A stretch of 64,000 bases of DNA, from contig JAJOHG010000001.1 in NCBI GenBank assembly GCA_021029095.1, positions 1,240,001 through 1,304,000 of the forward strand, written 5' to 3'. The DNA is from Phellopilus nigrolimitatus (Eukaryota > Basidiomycota > Agaricomycetes > Hymenochaetales > Hymenochaetaceae). Below are positions 22,298-34,094 of this stretch, in pieces. Position 1 is the first letter of the stretch. Every line of letters starts with the position of its first letter. A program made the position numbers and the translations under genes. Under the pieces are notes generated by a model. That model did not search any database. It saw only the letters and a program-made list of their open reading frames with translations, and was not told where the DNA came from.

Positions 22298-24194
22298 ATG
22301 GGAAAACCACCTCCGCTCTCCACGAGCGACGGTCCTTCGCTTCTCGCTCTCTGCGAATGGTCTCGCGACGAGATCGCCGCTCGCATCCTCGCTGGCGAGT
22401 ACCTCTTTATCTACCACTCCCGCGTCGTCCGCGTTACCCCGGCCTGGCTCGCCCGCCACCCGGGCGGTGAGCTTGCCATTCTTCATTTCGTCGGTCGGGA
22501 TGCAACAGATGAGGTCGACGCGTTTCATCCCGACGAGACGCTTAAGCGCATACTGGGCTATGTAGTCGCGCGCGTAAATATAGGTCCAGATGGCTGGGAG
22601 CCGTTTGTGCCGCCGTATATGATGGGCTGGGTTTGGAAGGAAGGGAAGGACGGTAAACGGACTTGGACGAGGGAGGCGAGCATCATACACACCACGAAGT
22701 CTGGTGTGACAGCAGAGGCGACCGGCTATCCGCATGACGAAATAAGTCCCTCGTCGCAAATCCTCCTCGTCAAGAAAGAATCCATCGGCCAAGAAATACA
22801 GATTGGAACCCCTAGCCTCGAAACGCTCTCTCCTCCGCCGAGCACGCTTTCCCGAAAAATACAGGCTCAACACTCTGCAGCGTACAAGGATCTTCACCGA
22901 CGCGTCACCGACGCGGGTCTGTATAAGACGCGTTATATCACAGGCTATGGACCCGAGTTCGTCCGTTACACGCTCTTCGCCGTGCTCTCAGCTGTCTTTT
23001 ACTCGAAAGGATGGTTTATTCCGAGCGCGGTTTTCCTGGGTTTCTTTTGGCACCAGCTGACTTTCTTTGTCCATGATCTCGGTCATATGGGCGTCACTCA
23101 TGATTGGGTTTGGGATCGTATCATTTCAATCTTCCTCGCTGATTTTCTTGGAGGATTGAGTGTTGGGTGGTGGGTCGCCGTGAGTGAAGTTAAGATTATC
23201 AATTGTCTCAACTAGTCTAATGTAGTCTTGTCCTGAACAGAATCACAATATACATCACCGTTAGTTTAATTTGTCTAAATAGTTCGAGAAGATGCTGATT
23301 TTGTCCTTGAGAAGTGGTCACAAATCATCCCAGCCAGTACGTTTCCTGCTATCATCTTGCTCTCTCGAATCTAAACGATATTGATAGTGACCCTGACATC
23401 GAGCATCTACCCTTCTTTGCTATTTCACCACACTTCCTATCCGATCTATACTCGTCCTACTACAAGCGAATCATGCCATTCGACTTCGCAAGTCGCGTCT
23501 TTCTTCGCATGCAACACCACCTATTTTACGTTGTACTGTCACTCGCACGTTTCAACCTTTACGCGCTATCGTATGGACACCTAATAAAGACGATCCGTGA
23601 CTCTCCGAAGGCGCGCGGTGGACGCTGGAGCTGGTGGGGCGAAGTAATCGGTCTAACCACGTTTTGGATATGGTACTTCTTTGTGCTCCGAGGGACTGGC
23701 AGCTGGCAGAATGCGTTGCTTTACTTGCTCGTGAGCCATGTGGTGACTAGTCCGTTGCACCTTCAGGTAGGATGATTCTACCCCTCTTGGCTAACAGTTT
23801 TTTTTCTCACAAATGGATTATTCAGATCGTCCTCTCTCACTTCTCTCGCTCAACCGCGGACCTTGGTCCCGTCGAGTCTTTCCCGCACAGGCAGTTGCGC
23901 ACGACGACAGACGTGATCTGTCCCGAGTCAATCGGGTTCATTCACGGCGGACTGCATCTGCAGGTGACACATCACCTCTTCCCGCGTCTGCCGCGCCACA
24001 ATCTCAAGGCGGCGAGCAAGCTCGCCAAAGAGTTCGGGCGCGAGCAAGGGCTCGAGTATGCTGAATTTGGTTTCATTGAGGGCAACAGTGAAGTGCGAGG
24101 AGTGCTGAGGAGCGTCGCGGAGCAGGTGCGGGTGATGGGTACGATTGCAAATGCCAATATTCAGGAGGCGTTGAGCATGACGGGTAAACAATAA
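22298..24194 (+). CDS. sphingolipid delta-8 desaturase with N-terminal cytochrome b5
   Basis: ER membrane di-iron desaturase that introduces the delta-8 double bond in the long-chain base of glucosylceramides. Five exons (22298-23179, 23241-23259, 23312-23336, 23388-23766, 23826-24194) give 557 residues. The cytochrome b5 domain shows RHPGGELAILHFVGRDATDE with the heme His in HPGG and a second near DAFHPDE. Membrane segments flank three histidine boxes: HDLGH (within FFVHDLGHMGVTHDW), box 2 NHNIHH followed by VTNHPSHDPDIEH, and box 3 QVTHHLFPRLPRHN, where Gln replaces the first His as usual for front-end desaturases. Box 2 is built from two microexons of 19 and 25 bases. All metal ligands are present, so activity is expected. 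A delta-6-type substrate is less likely given the fungal context. Confidence 0.93.
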
Positions 24195-24431
24195 ATTTGC
24201 CGTCTCATTTCCTTACTCGTAAAATTCTTGGCTTGTACGATTTCCCCCGCCTTGGAGACAATTTGGTCTCATAGCAAAAATGAGAAATCGGGGACATGGC
24301 ATAATCATATCCATTGCATGTAAGAACATGAGATCTGATGAGGACCGAGTACACGCAGAAACCCGGGAAAGTTTTGAATGGCATACAATATAACAAAGGG
24401 GAAAGCGATGTAGCAAGACGGAAGACGCTGT

Positions 24432-25177
24432 TTACTTCTTCTTGTTCGCCTCCTCCTCTGCCTTCTGTTGAGGTAAAATAAATGATATCAGCATACACAG
24501 TTTCTATCCACGAAAGGGAGAAACAAACCTTGGCAGCGCGAAGTTTGCGCTTGCCCTCGTATCTCGCCTCGGCGCGGCTCTCACGGAGGGTGTGGTAGGC
24601 CTCAAAGTCGCGCTCTTCTGCGGTGATTTTGCGAGGAGCCTCGTGCACTGTGCCAGCCGGGAGGGGGAGCGACGAGCGGGTAGTCGCGGAGGTGAGATCA
24701 TCACCCTTGTAAAATCGGATCAGGACTGGAAACGAAATTTCTAGAACAAGAAAAACACACCGTCGAGTCGCCCTGCTTGGGCTTGCCAGCCTTGCGGGGG
24801 AAGACAATGAGCTTGGCTTTGTAGGCCGTGAGCCTGTCAACGTTGAGCTTCTTGCCCTCCTCGCTCAGATTCCGTCTGCGGTGGTCGACAACGATGCCGA
24901 CTCCACGGGCCTCCTTCTTTCCGATGCCCGCCTCCTTCAACTCGGCGAGAGTGAAGCCACGGCCTTCGCGAATCTTAGTGTTGTAGCGAACGGTCTGGGC
25001 GCGGACGGCAGGGCGGAGGGGTTTCAAGGGGCGGACGCCGAGGGTGGCAGCCTTCGTCTGGCGGGCGCGGCGGCGCCTGAGCTTGCGGCCAGGCTGGTCA
25101 AACCAGGTCCTGACGCGGCGCTGCCAGTCCTTGCGGAAATGGTTGTCGTGGAGGACGTTGTTGTGTGCGAAACCCAT
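24432..25177 (-). CDS. RPL13: 60S ribosomal protein L13 (eL13)
   Basis: Cytosolic large-subunit ribosomal protein. Three coding exons (25177-24761, 24705-24529, 24464-24432) give 208 residues. Motifs are [60 protein letters not shown] and [16 protein letters not shown]. The ending EEEANKKK is supplied by an 11-codon last exon. ATG 25177 lies two bases after a good acceptor (ctccgtag). A matching donor (aag/gtgagacg) sits at 25377, so a 198-base intron in the 5' leader is likely, as in many ribosomal protein genes. A telomere-like tagggttagg at 25494-25503 lies upstream of that leader exon. The family is certain. Confidence 0.97.
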
Positions 25178-26158
25178 ATCTACGGAGTTGTCGGAGAGAA
25201 AGAGAGACAAACGTCAGTACGTTGTGTCCGCGACATATTCCGTGTATCCACATCCAAAACGACCATCCATCCCATCCATCTGTCGTTTCTCTCCATTCAA
25301 CCGCCAAAATCTCTCATGCAGAACCCATGCACCCCAGCGAACGACTGCAAGAGCAAAAAGACGAAACGGCGTCTCACCTTGAGGGTAGCGACTGTCTTCG
25401 TGAGGAGGTCGACGAACGACCGCAATCTACAGCAGACGCTTCCTTCAGGCCGAGATGCCGATCAACCGAATTGGGTATTGACTACGATTTGTCTAGGGTT
25501 AGGTTACGTCGGTTCTGACTGTTTCATTATTTCCTCCTCTCTCATCAAGCATTACTTGATATCTTTCGTAGTTATCGGATGATGATAATATCTTATCTTG
25601 ACTATGTAAACGGACAGTGCGCTAGAGCGAAGATATCTCTACACTTATTACAAGTACCTGCCCTGAGAGCAATAATATCGCTTCGCAAAGATAAGTTGGT
25701 TTTGTACGAGAATACTTGGGATGAGGGGTGAAGGTGGGTGAAAGTGGCACGTAATTGGCACTTAAGTAGTAGACTTATTGGAAGTATGTCATTGGATGAC
25801 GATTGTGTTGAATGAATTTGAATACTATACATATGCGATGAAATACACAGAAGCCTGCCAATCATTGGCTAAACGGTGTCGCCGTCCATCGATTATCTTT
25901 ATCCTCAAACCCCGGGAAAGGCTTTTATTTCGCATGTGGTCCTCCAGTTTTCGTGAAAGCTCCGAAAGTTTTGACAAATATGCATCCTGTTATCTTATTC
26001 CTGATTTTTGGCTATAGGCTTGTGGCTATAATCTTACGCAAATGCTCATGTGACCTAATGCTACCCGACTCGGGATTATCATTTATCCAGGATTATATCT
26101 AGAGACATTTTTCGTTCTCACAGTTCCTCTCAATCCCAGCCCTGCTCCTTATCGCACT
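25178..26158. other. intergenic between RPL13 and the MetE-like gene
   Basis: 981 bases without a supported coding region. It includes the probable RPL13 leader intron (25377-25180) and promoter, an AT-rich middle at 25560-25620, and the MetE-like promoter. A run of ccatcc units lies at 25262-25280. Confidence 0.5.
25494..25503. promoter_or_regulatory. telomere-repeat-like motif upstream of RPL13
   Basis: The bases tagggttagg (cctaacccta on the RPL13 strand) match the core site of Tbf1/TRF-type Myb factors, which in several fungi bind ribosomal protein promoters. It lies about 317 bp upstream of the ATG and just upstream of the inferred leader exon. The role is inferred from sequence and position only. 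Confidence 0.4.
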
Positions 26159-27813
26159 ATGTCCAGCCCAGTCCTCTTTCCACCCTACCGTGCTGAGCAT
26201 CTTGGATCGCTCAAACGTCCCGCCGAGCTTTTGCAGACGCGCGCCGCTTTCGAAAAGGGCGAGGCCACCAGAGATGAACTCACAGCTGTTGAGGACAAGG
26301 CCGTGAAGGCAATAATAGAAGTACAACGTGCGACGGGCATCAAGTCGATCACGGACGGAGAGTTCAGGCGGTTAGTCACTGCTGGACAGTATATACGCGA
26401 GACAGTGTGTATTGACACGCATATACACAGGCATATGTTTTTTGACGGTGTTTTTGACAATTTGGAAGGCATGAAGTATATCAAGGAAGGTATATGCGAT
26501 TCATTCGATGCTTTTCTTGCACGATTAATCTGACTTTTTTACCCCCCAAAATCAAAAGTTCCCCGGCATATGCTCATGGTACCCTACCCATGTCAAACAA
26601 TCCAAACACAAACGCTCACCTGCTCATAGGCGTACGTTCCCGACGTTGCGGCATTCATTAAACTCGACTTCCATGGGGGCGACACTTATATTTGCGAGGT
26701 ATCTTCCATGTCTGACCTCGCTAAATAATGATGGCTGACAACTAGCTCAGAGCAAGCTGAAGCGGACGAAGCCTTTCTACAAGGCGCAATTCGAGGCGCT
26801 CAAAGCGCTCACGAAACCAGAGGAGCACAAATCGCTGAAGATCACCATGTGCTCCCCTGAGTGGTACCACTTGCGACATGGTGAATATGCATACAACAAG
26901 GAGGTGTACAAGAACGATGGTGTGTAGACACGTTCTCCCCCCTGTTCTCTTAAAATGAAAATTCGCCGTCATAGATGAATACTTCGCGGATATTGCTATC
27001 GCATACCAGCAAGAAATCGCGGAGTTATACTCTATTGGTTGCCGAAATATTCAGTTTGACGATCCATTACTGGCTTATTTTTGTGCGACGTCCATGCTCG
27101 AGGGTATGGAAAAGAAGGGTATCGATCATGAAGCGCTTCTCGATACTTACATTAGGACGTACAACAAGTGCCTTGAGGGACGCCCTTCTGACTTGGTTGT
27201 CGGCCTGCATCTGTGTCGCGGAAACTTCAAGAACGGTATGCATTTCAGCGAAGGCGGATACGACAGAATTGCGATCAAACTCTTCAACGAAATTAACGTG
27301 GACTGCTACTATGTACGTGTGCTGATGGTCTTAAGCATTCCTAATTACTTATTTGTTCTAGCTTGAGTATGATACGGATCGCGCGGGTACTTTTGAGCCT
27401 CTCAAATACCTTCCGAAGCACAAGACTGTCGTCCTCGGTCTTGTTTCTTCAAAAGTGCCAAAGGTGCGATTGCAGCGATTCTCTACAGTGCACTCGAGCC
27501 AATCTAACAACCGTTCTACATACTAGCTTGAAGATCCTGAAGAGCTGAAGGCGCGCATCATCCAAGCAGCAAGAGTGATCGCGGATGGTACACCGAAGCG
27601 CTCTTTTGAGGAGGCGCTGAACCAGTAAGCTCATAAATGGAAACTGTTTAAGCCTTCTCAGTACTCATGAGCTCCGACTCTAGGCTTACTATCAGTCCGC
27701 AGTGCGGGTTTGCCTCACACTCTGAAGGAAATGCTATCTCCGAAGAGGTTGTGAAGGAAAAGCTGGCGCTTGTCGCAGCGACAGCAAAATCCATCTGGCC
27801 AAACGATGCATAA
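26159..27813 (+). CDS. UROD/MetE-like protein (cobalamin-independent methionine synthase C-terminal fold)
   Basis: TIM-barrel protein of the MetE/UROD superfamily, about 400 residues, cut into about nine exons. The start ATG leads to VLFPPYRAEHLGSLKRPAEL, then KSITDGEFRR joined by splicing to HMFFDGVFDNLEGMKYIKE. Later blocks are KITMCSPEWYHLRHGEYAY, YQQEIAELYSIGCRNIQFDD, VVGLHLCRGNFKNGMHFSEG, YYLEYDTDRAGTFEPLKYLP, VVLGLVSSKVPKLEDPEEL and LTISPQCGFASHSEGNAI. The His/Cys/Cys zinc ligands of MetE have plausible counterparts in HLCRGN and the C-terminal PQCGF. It is half the length of a true MetE and lacks its N-terminal domain, so it is probably not the housekeeping methionine synthase. The reaction is unknown, and a related methyltransfer is possible. 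Confidence 0.83.
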
Positions 27814-28046
27814 AGCGAACTACGCAATTGACTTCCCATTTTTATTTATTCGGCTGTATGTGTAGTAGTACATACATAAAATGCAAGTCTATTGTTACCT
27901 TTTCGGTACGTCGGTGATCGACGTAGGCGTAGGATCGACGTTTATCAAGGCGTGATTGCTTCCGACTCCTGAGTCTGCTTTTTACTTCTGTCTATCACCA
28001 GCTTTTGTTTTATGAGCCTCGCTCGCCCGTTCTCTGCTGGAAAATA

Positions 28047-29951
28047 ATGTCAACTGAAACAAAGCCAACCAGACTCAAACGTGAATGTGTTGCTCCAGAA
28101 GAGGCGCGCCTTGCATCGCATGCCACTCGCGCCGCTACGGGACCCACAACAAACAAGAGCTCAACGAGTTCAAAGAATATCGCATCCCTACGCTCATTCA
28201 GGTCGTTGTCCTCCAAATCATCGCTCAGCACTGCTAGCTCCTCAGGGTCCACACTATCTTTAAAGAAATTCAAGGTTTCACCGCGGAAACGGACGCGCGT
28301 GCTGCCACGCGCGTACAAAAGAGGCGGGAAGAACAAGCCGATCGTGGTCCGCAACTCTGAATCCGGCGAGTGTAAGGAGAACAATGGAGTTAAGTCCGAG
28401 AATAAAGCTCAATACAAGCACAAACTTGCCGGAGCAAAGGCGGAGTAAGTGACAATTGAATGATGACTATATTACTTCAGCGGTTGGATACTGGGAATAT
28501 AACTCACACATGACATTTTCACTCTCTTCTTTACCAGACTTATCGATCCAGGCCCACTCAAAGTCCTCGAGGAGCTGCGTCTGTTGCAATTCAAGGTCTT
28601 GCAGTCTCTCGGTAACCAGGACTCACCCGGAAAAAGAAGGCGTAAAAAGTCTTACCATCCACTACTTCTTGGAGCTTCGCGGTCATCATCATCCGATCTC
28701 TCTTGTCGCGTTTCTCGACGCAAGTCTATAAACACAAGTGATATGGCAGACTCAACGACAGATGTCTGCGAGAATAAATCTGTCAACGGACTGGTCGCTT
28801 CTCAGACATCTCAAGGCTCTTCGTCTAACACGGGCGTTCTTTTGATTACGAAGGATCTGAACAAAGACGCGACATCCACTAAATGCTCTTTTTCTGTCAG
28901 ATTTGACTCAGAGGAACCAGGAAGCGTGCCAAAAGCCGAGACCCTAATAAAGCCAAACCCGCCGAGCAGCGTATTAACTGCGACAAGTTCGAATTCGAGG
29001 TCTGCCAAGGACGACTCGTCACTTTCCCAGAAGAGTCCACCATTTGGCACTGGTTTTCAGTCTGCGATATCCCAGTTTCAAGCAAAGGAGATTAATCATC
29101 TTACTCCTCAAACTCGCTCAGTATCGACTGTCGGAGTGAAGGCGAGGTCCGAGGCACCCCCGATCAATACTAAAGATGACTTGAAGCTGGATATCTCGAA
29201 CAGAAGACTCGATGAAAATGTGCAGAAGAAGCCTACACGTCATCGCGACAAGACCCCGAGAGTGATTTCTGTTCCTATCTCTTTTGAAGCTGCGACTGGC
29301 GCATTGGACTATTTTGTCAAGGAATCCTCAGCTTGCCCTGGATCTGCCGTCACCTTTCCTGTCTCTTCTACTCTTACGCTCAACAATTCCACCAAAGATT
29401 ATTGGAACAAGCAAGCTCTCGCTGGTACCTCCGTCGAGTCAGCACCTGCTGACGTAGGTTTGTCTGTCCACCACGGCATGCTCGCAAATGACTACACCGA
29501 ATTAGAAGCGCAAGCAGAGGAGCTAAGACTGATGAAGTCAGAGCTGGCGGACATCGAGAAGCGACTGAAATTCCTTCGCGATCACCCCCCACAGGGAGGT
29601 CCGGGCCAGCTTGCAAACCGTGACGTTCATGCGGCTCTTCTTCAGGCCCACGCGCAGGGACTAGAACCGTTGAGGTCCGAGGTCTCGTGTATCGAGAAGC
29701 AGTTATGCTACCTCAGTGACGACCGGGGCAAATACAGCATCGACGCTTTTCAGGAAGCAGAGGGCACCATACCGCGTGCGTGGATTGACGAAAACAATCT
29801 GGAAGCGCAGACTCCTCATCAGCTTGAAGCGGTGGATGCAGGATCCTACGACGCGCTAGGTGCATTTGATCCCATTGGAGCCGTATCGAAATTGCTTGAC
29901 ATCGTCGCCTTTCCGCTGAAGCTTGTACTGAGGATTGCCTACCAGAAATGA
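28047..29951 (+). CDS. hypothetical protein with basic N-terminus and coiled coil
   Basis: I do not recognise a family. Two exons (28047-28444 and 28538-29951) give 603 residues in frame. ATG 28047 is the first in-frame ATG. The first 130 residues are Ser/Lys-rich and basic (SLKKFKVSPRKRTRVLPRAY). The exon junction leads into a conserved-looking helix LIDPGPLKVLEELRLLQFKV and a basic patch (KRRRKKSYH) that could be a nuclear signal. The middle is disordered. A coiled coil follows near residue 460 (LEAQAEELRLMKSELADIEK), with a second helix (LEPLRSEVSCIEKQLCYLS). The C-terminus is hydrophobic and amphipathic (GAVSKLLDIVAFPLKLVLRI), which might touch a membrane or partner. Nothing in the neighbourhood suggests a role. 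Confidence 0.65.
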
Positions 29952-30183
29952 GATTCTCGTCATGTGGTGGTTGATTATACTTCATATTATTGGGTATGAT
30001 CTTCGGAAGTGTATTTCCATGGGTTTCCTCGTCGAACATTAGAATGACATAGTGCTACACATTTGTGAAAAGGAGCGATGAGGTACATGCGATTGTGAGT
30101 TAAGTTATGGAACATCCCTGAAGAAAAGAGCACGGTCGCGAGCGAGTAGTAGCAGGGGACTAGCGGAAAGCAAGTCACTTCGT

Positions 30184-31561
30184 TTATACGTCCTCCTCCG
30201 GGTCACCAATACCGTTGCTGAGAATAGCAAAGTGCGTCTCGCTCTCCGGCAGGCAAGGCGAGTCGTAGATTTTGCATATACGTGTGTTCGCACGACCTTT
30301 CCGCAGCTGCAGGCTGTGTGGGATAGCACAACGATGATTAGTAACTTGAATACACTGCTATAAAACACTTACCGGGTTGTCGATGCGTGGGCCATAATGT
30401 TGCCGCCGATCGGTTTCTTGTCATTTCCAGCGTACGGGCCCGCGGCGGCGTCTGGAGAGGACATGACCTGGTTTGTGATGAGAACGGCGATACCAAACTG
30501 CAAAGTCAAGTGGAAGTTAGGTTGACCGTGGATCTTAAGAAGCTTTGAATGGAAACGCACTTCATCCGCTAGACGTTGCAGAGTACGCAGAAACCGTGCG
30601 AGGTGCGTCTGCCGTGCAGCGAGCTCGCCGCGTCCGCTATAGTCCGTGCGATAGAGCGCCGTACAGGAGTCAACGATGAGCAGCGAGAACCTGAGCGAGA
30701 CTGAGTGTCAGCCACTCTTGTACGAGTGCGAAGAAAGAGAGGGAAGAACACACCTCGACTCAGACATCAGCGCACTCGCGTGTATGAGTAGCTGCTGCTG
30801 GTGATCCGCGTTGTACGCGCGCGCATACGCGACATTGTCGAGTACCTCCTCGCCATTGAGGCCGTAGCGCTCTGCGACAGAGAGCAGACGCACAGGACGG
30901 AATGTACCTTCCGTGTCGATGTAAAGGCACTTGCCCTCGCCGCCGCCCATGCTCACAGGCAGCTGGCAAGTGACTGCAAGCGTGTGGCAAAGCTGTGACT
31001 TGCCTGTGCGGAACTCGCCGAAGAGTTCAGTGATGGCGCCGGTTTCAATGCCACCTTGAAAGAAACATGTGTGAGAGGCAGAGGGGGAGAGGAGCGCAGC
31101 AACTCACCCGCAAGGAGGGTGTCGAGCTGTTTCGACCCCGTGGTGATGCAAACGAGTTCTGACCTCCGAGCGTGCACCTCTGTCGCACTTTGGAAACCGA
31201 GCGGGATGATTTTGAGTGCTGATGAAGACGTGATGCTTCAGATTATATCATCATGAGACAATCAAGAATGAAGGGTACCTTCAGCGAGAATTTTGTCTGC
31301 CTTCTGCTCTGAAATGCCCTTTATGCCCAACAACGCCTTCTTCGGAGTGTATGCGACGGACTCTATCGTATTTAGGCCCGCATCCGAGAGCTTCTTGACA
31401 TCCTGAGCAGTGATACCTACTTCCTACAAGGTAAACCGGTCATTAGATTGCGAGTGGGCGGAAACCGCGAGACGACGGACTTGGAGTTTTGCGACAAGCA
31501 GCGGGCCTGTGAATGAGGTTTCCTCTTCCTCGTTAACATCCTGTTGGGAGTTCTGCGACAT
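30184..31561 (-). CDS. RAD51: RAD51 recombinase
   Basis: Eukaryotic RecA-family strand-exchange ATPase that forms the presynaptic filament in homologous recombination. It has about 340 residues over several exons. The N-terminal helix-hairpin-helix region reads [20 protein letters not shown] and [19 protein letters not shown]. The polymerisation and linker part is [20 protein letters not shown]. Walker A is GEFRTGKSQ, followed by [11 protein letters not shown] and [20 protein letters not shown]. Walker B is [12 protein letters not shown], followed by loop 1 [20 protein letters not shown]. Loop 2 is [25 protein letters not shown], then AHASTTRLQLRKGR and the C-terminus [12 protein letters not shown]. 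All ATPase residues are intact. ATG 31561 opens the frame. An MluI box and a CACGTG palindrome lie 87 to 111 bp upstream. Confidence 0.97.
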
Positions 31562-31647
31562 GCGTGAGAAGGTCGAAATTGGCAAGCACGTCGTGGCGAC
31601 TGCTGAGTGATGAGAGTCAGACAAGCGACGCGGCTTGCTCGCGTTCA

Positions 31648-31672
31648 ACGCGTTCTAATTGAGTCACGTGAC
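31648..31672. promoter_or_regulatory. MluI cell-cycle box and E-box upstream of RAD51
   Basis: acgcgt at 31648-31653 (inside the palindrome aacgcgtt) is the MBF/MluI box known to drive G1/S genes in fungi, RAD51 among them in yeast. gtcacgtgac at 31663-31672 is a perfect ten-base palindrome holding CACGTG. Both lie 87-111 bp upstream of the RAD51 ATG and on the 3' side of the mitochondrial ribosomal gene. The function is inferred. Confidence 0.5.
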
Positions 31673-31678
31673 CCCGTC

Positions 31679-31707
31679 TTTTTATTTTATTTTTATTTTT
31701 ATTTTTG
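31679..31707. repeat. (TTTTA)n microsatellite
   Basis: Five-to-six-base units tttta/attttt repeat for about 29 bases between RAD51 and the uL4m gene. On the minus strand it reads as an A-rich tract and could form part of the uL4m 3' end signal. Confidence 0.8.
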
Positions 31708-31802
31708 TTCTGAGCACCCCGAGGAAAAGCAACAAAAGCAAAACCAGAGCACATCCATGCAATAAAACGAGAAAGTAAAGTACGATTACATAGAGAGAGC
31801 AC

Positions 31803-32792
31803 CTATTCAAAGAGCGCACCCTCGGGTGCCGGAGTTCCTTCCTCATCTACGTCCTTAATGAACGCCGATGTCTTTCTCCTTCTCCCTGCTTCCATCCGTG
31901 TGTAGCGCAGCTTCGGTGGGCTCGGCATCGCTATTCGCTCCGACTCCGGAATCTCCTTGCTCAGCAGTCGCTCTAGGTACGCGACCGCCTCGACGTCCAT
32001 CACCATCTTCGGCCAGCGCAGCATTTCGTATACGTTCAGGTCCGCCGCACACCGCACATCAACGTCCTTCACATTACGGCACACCCGCTCAAGGCGCGCG
32101 GGGATGGTCTCCGCGCCGGCAACAAACAGCGTGCGACCCCAGCCGAGCGCGTCCACCCTAGCCGCGAAGTCGCGCGTCTTGGCGCCCGGCCAGTCAAGCG
32201 TCGGGGCGACGGCGAGCGCGCGGTCGTTGACCTTGGCGGAGAGCGCGACACGCATGCCCATCTGGCGCACCTTGCGCGGGAGGTCCGTTGCAAAGTCACG
32301 CGCCTTGGGCCCGAAGGCGACGCCTCCGCCACGCAGCATGGGCGACTGGCCGTCGCCGAGACGGGCGCGGCCAGAGCCCTTCTGGGGGCGGATTTTCCTG
32401 CCGGAGCCGCGGACCTCACCGCGGGTCTTGGTGTTGGCCGTGCCCTGTCGGAGGGCGTCACGGTAGAAGTTGACGCAGAGGTAGAGGATGTCGCGACGGA
32501 TCGGGTGGGCAAAAACCGTCGGGTCCAGAGCAGCGACCTGCTCTTCCGTGGAAGAGCCTTCCTCTATTAAGTTGCTCATCGCAATGTAAACGGGCACATT
32601 CTGAGGAGGGACGGCTGAAAGAAGAGCAACTTAAGAGAGAGCAAACAGCTACGGAAGAATGACAAACAAACCTTGCACCAACTGCACAGCAGCAGCAGAG
32701 CTAGGCGTCGACGTCGATGCTAGTGCAGCTAGGTGGCGCTGAGAGTGGCCCACTGCTCGTTGAGCAAGTGTGCGCCGGAGTGCAGACAGCAT
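31803..32792 (-). CDS. YML6: mitochondrial large-subunit ribosomal protein uL4m
   Basis: Mitochondrial ribosomal protein of the L4 family. Two exons (32792-32672 and 32614-31803) give 310 residues. The N-terminus MLSALRRTLAQRAVGHSQRH is basic and lacks acids, consistent with a mitochondrial presequence. The L4 core is clear: RRDILYLCVNFYRDALRQGT, TKTRGEVRGSGRKIRPQKGS, GRARLGDGQSPMLRGGGVAF, GPKARDFATDLPRKVRQMGM and RVALSAKVND. The C-terminal region has DVEAVAYLERLLSKE and a charged tail. Length and motif order match fungal YML6/MRPL4. It is co-directional with RAD51, 241 bp apart. The G+C content is higher than in its neighbours over 31950-32420, but there is no sign of transfer. Confidence 0.93.
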
Positions 32793-33309
32793 GTCGACGA
32801 GTAAGAAAAGAGACTTGCACCTGCGGTGAACTCCAGAAAATGATTACGTCAGCAACGTCCCAGTACTCTTGAGTCCTTGCTATTTCTTTCGACTCTTGAA
32901 AACAGGATTGAATGAAAGGATTTGAAAAGATTGATACAAGTAATGGTTGCTGTGTATTTTTTTACGAGAAGTTTTATGTTTTGAGTAGACGAAGTTGAAT
33001 AAATGTAAGAAATGAGTGGCGGAAGCGGGGATCGAAGAGGCGCCTCAGAAGCACAGCCCGTGGTCGACCCACTATCGACCAAGACAACTTCAACGACGAC
33101 AACCGCAGCAAGTCAGGAGTGTGAGTGTCTGTTATTCTGTTAGTCGCGATGCCGTTCGGGACGTTCTCAGTTGGTTGGAGTCGGTCAGTCGGACTGGAGA
33201 GGCTGGGAGGTTGGATGGAGGCGTTTCGGACTGGATGTGAAACTCAGGCGATCGACTCAGCGGAACTGACTGTCCTTTGCTCTCCCCGCTAGTCCTCAAA
33301 TTCTCCACC
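32793..33309. other. divergent intergenic between uL4m and RPS16 genes
   Basis: 517 bases with two ribosomal protein promoters (mitochondrial and cytosolic). The RPS16 side holds short aaga/caacga tracts at 33085-33110. No open frame with family motifs or RNA gene was found. Confidence 0.4.
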
Positions 33310-33865
33310 ATGGCCTCGTACAACGCCGTCCAGACTTTCGGTAAAAAGAAGGTCCGTTTCGCGCACATCTTTCGTACAATGTCGTTCATTACTCACATGC
33401 TTGGCTGCAGACCGCCACCGCGGTCGCCCACGCCCGCGAGGGCAAGGGACTCATTAAAATCAATGGTTCGCCCATCACGCTGCTGCAGCCCGAGATCCTG
33501 CGGCTCAAGGTGTACGAGGCGGTGCTCGCCGTCGGCGAGGAGACGTTCGCGCCGATAGACGTGCGCGTGCGCGTCAAGGGCGGAGGCCACGTCTCGCAGG
33601 TGTATGCGATCCGCCAGGCGCTCGCCAAGGCTGTCGTCGCGTACTACGCCAAGTACTTCGACGCTGCGAGCTCGTTCGAGCTCAAGAAGAAGCTCGTCTC
33701 GTACGACCGCACCCTCCTCATCGCCGACCCGCGTCGGATGGAGCCCAAGAAGTTCGGTGGACAGGGTGCGCGTGCCCGCAGGCAAAAGAGGTGCGCACCC
33801 ATTGGTTCTGCGTTCACTCTGACCTGTTGCTTATGTCTGTTCCTTTCGTTTTCAGTTACCGTTAA
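33310..33865 (+). CDS. RPS16: 40S ribosomal protein S16 (uS9)
   Basis: Cytosolic small-subunit ribosomal protein whose C-terminal tail reaches the decoding site tRNA. Three exons (33310-33351, 33411-33790, 33856-33865) give 143 residues. The sequence shows [80 protein letters not shown] and [11 protein letters not shown], then [20 protein letters not shown]. The end [11 protein letters not shown] is completed by a 10-base last exon that carries only Tyr-Arg and the stop. The universal SYR terminus confirms that splice. Codon usage is strongly biased to C and G endings, as expected for a highly expressed gene. Confidence 0.97.
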
Positions 33866-34094
33866 GGGATGTCTCTTTTCCTTTTCCTTCTTTTCTGTAT
33901 GGCATACGTACATTTATTGCATTCATGTCGCTGCATCATGCCAAAACAATATGCACATCCTTTCTGACATACTTGTAAACAAATGTGGGACCTTGGGTAT
34001 AGCTCTGATTACAACAACAGCACAACAACAGTAAACGAAAACAAGATACAAAGCAAGATCTAGCTCCAAAACAAATTAGAAAATAATGAGTACA

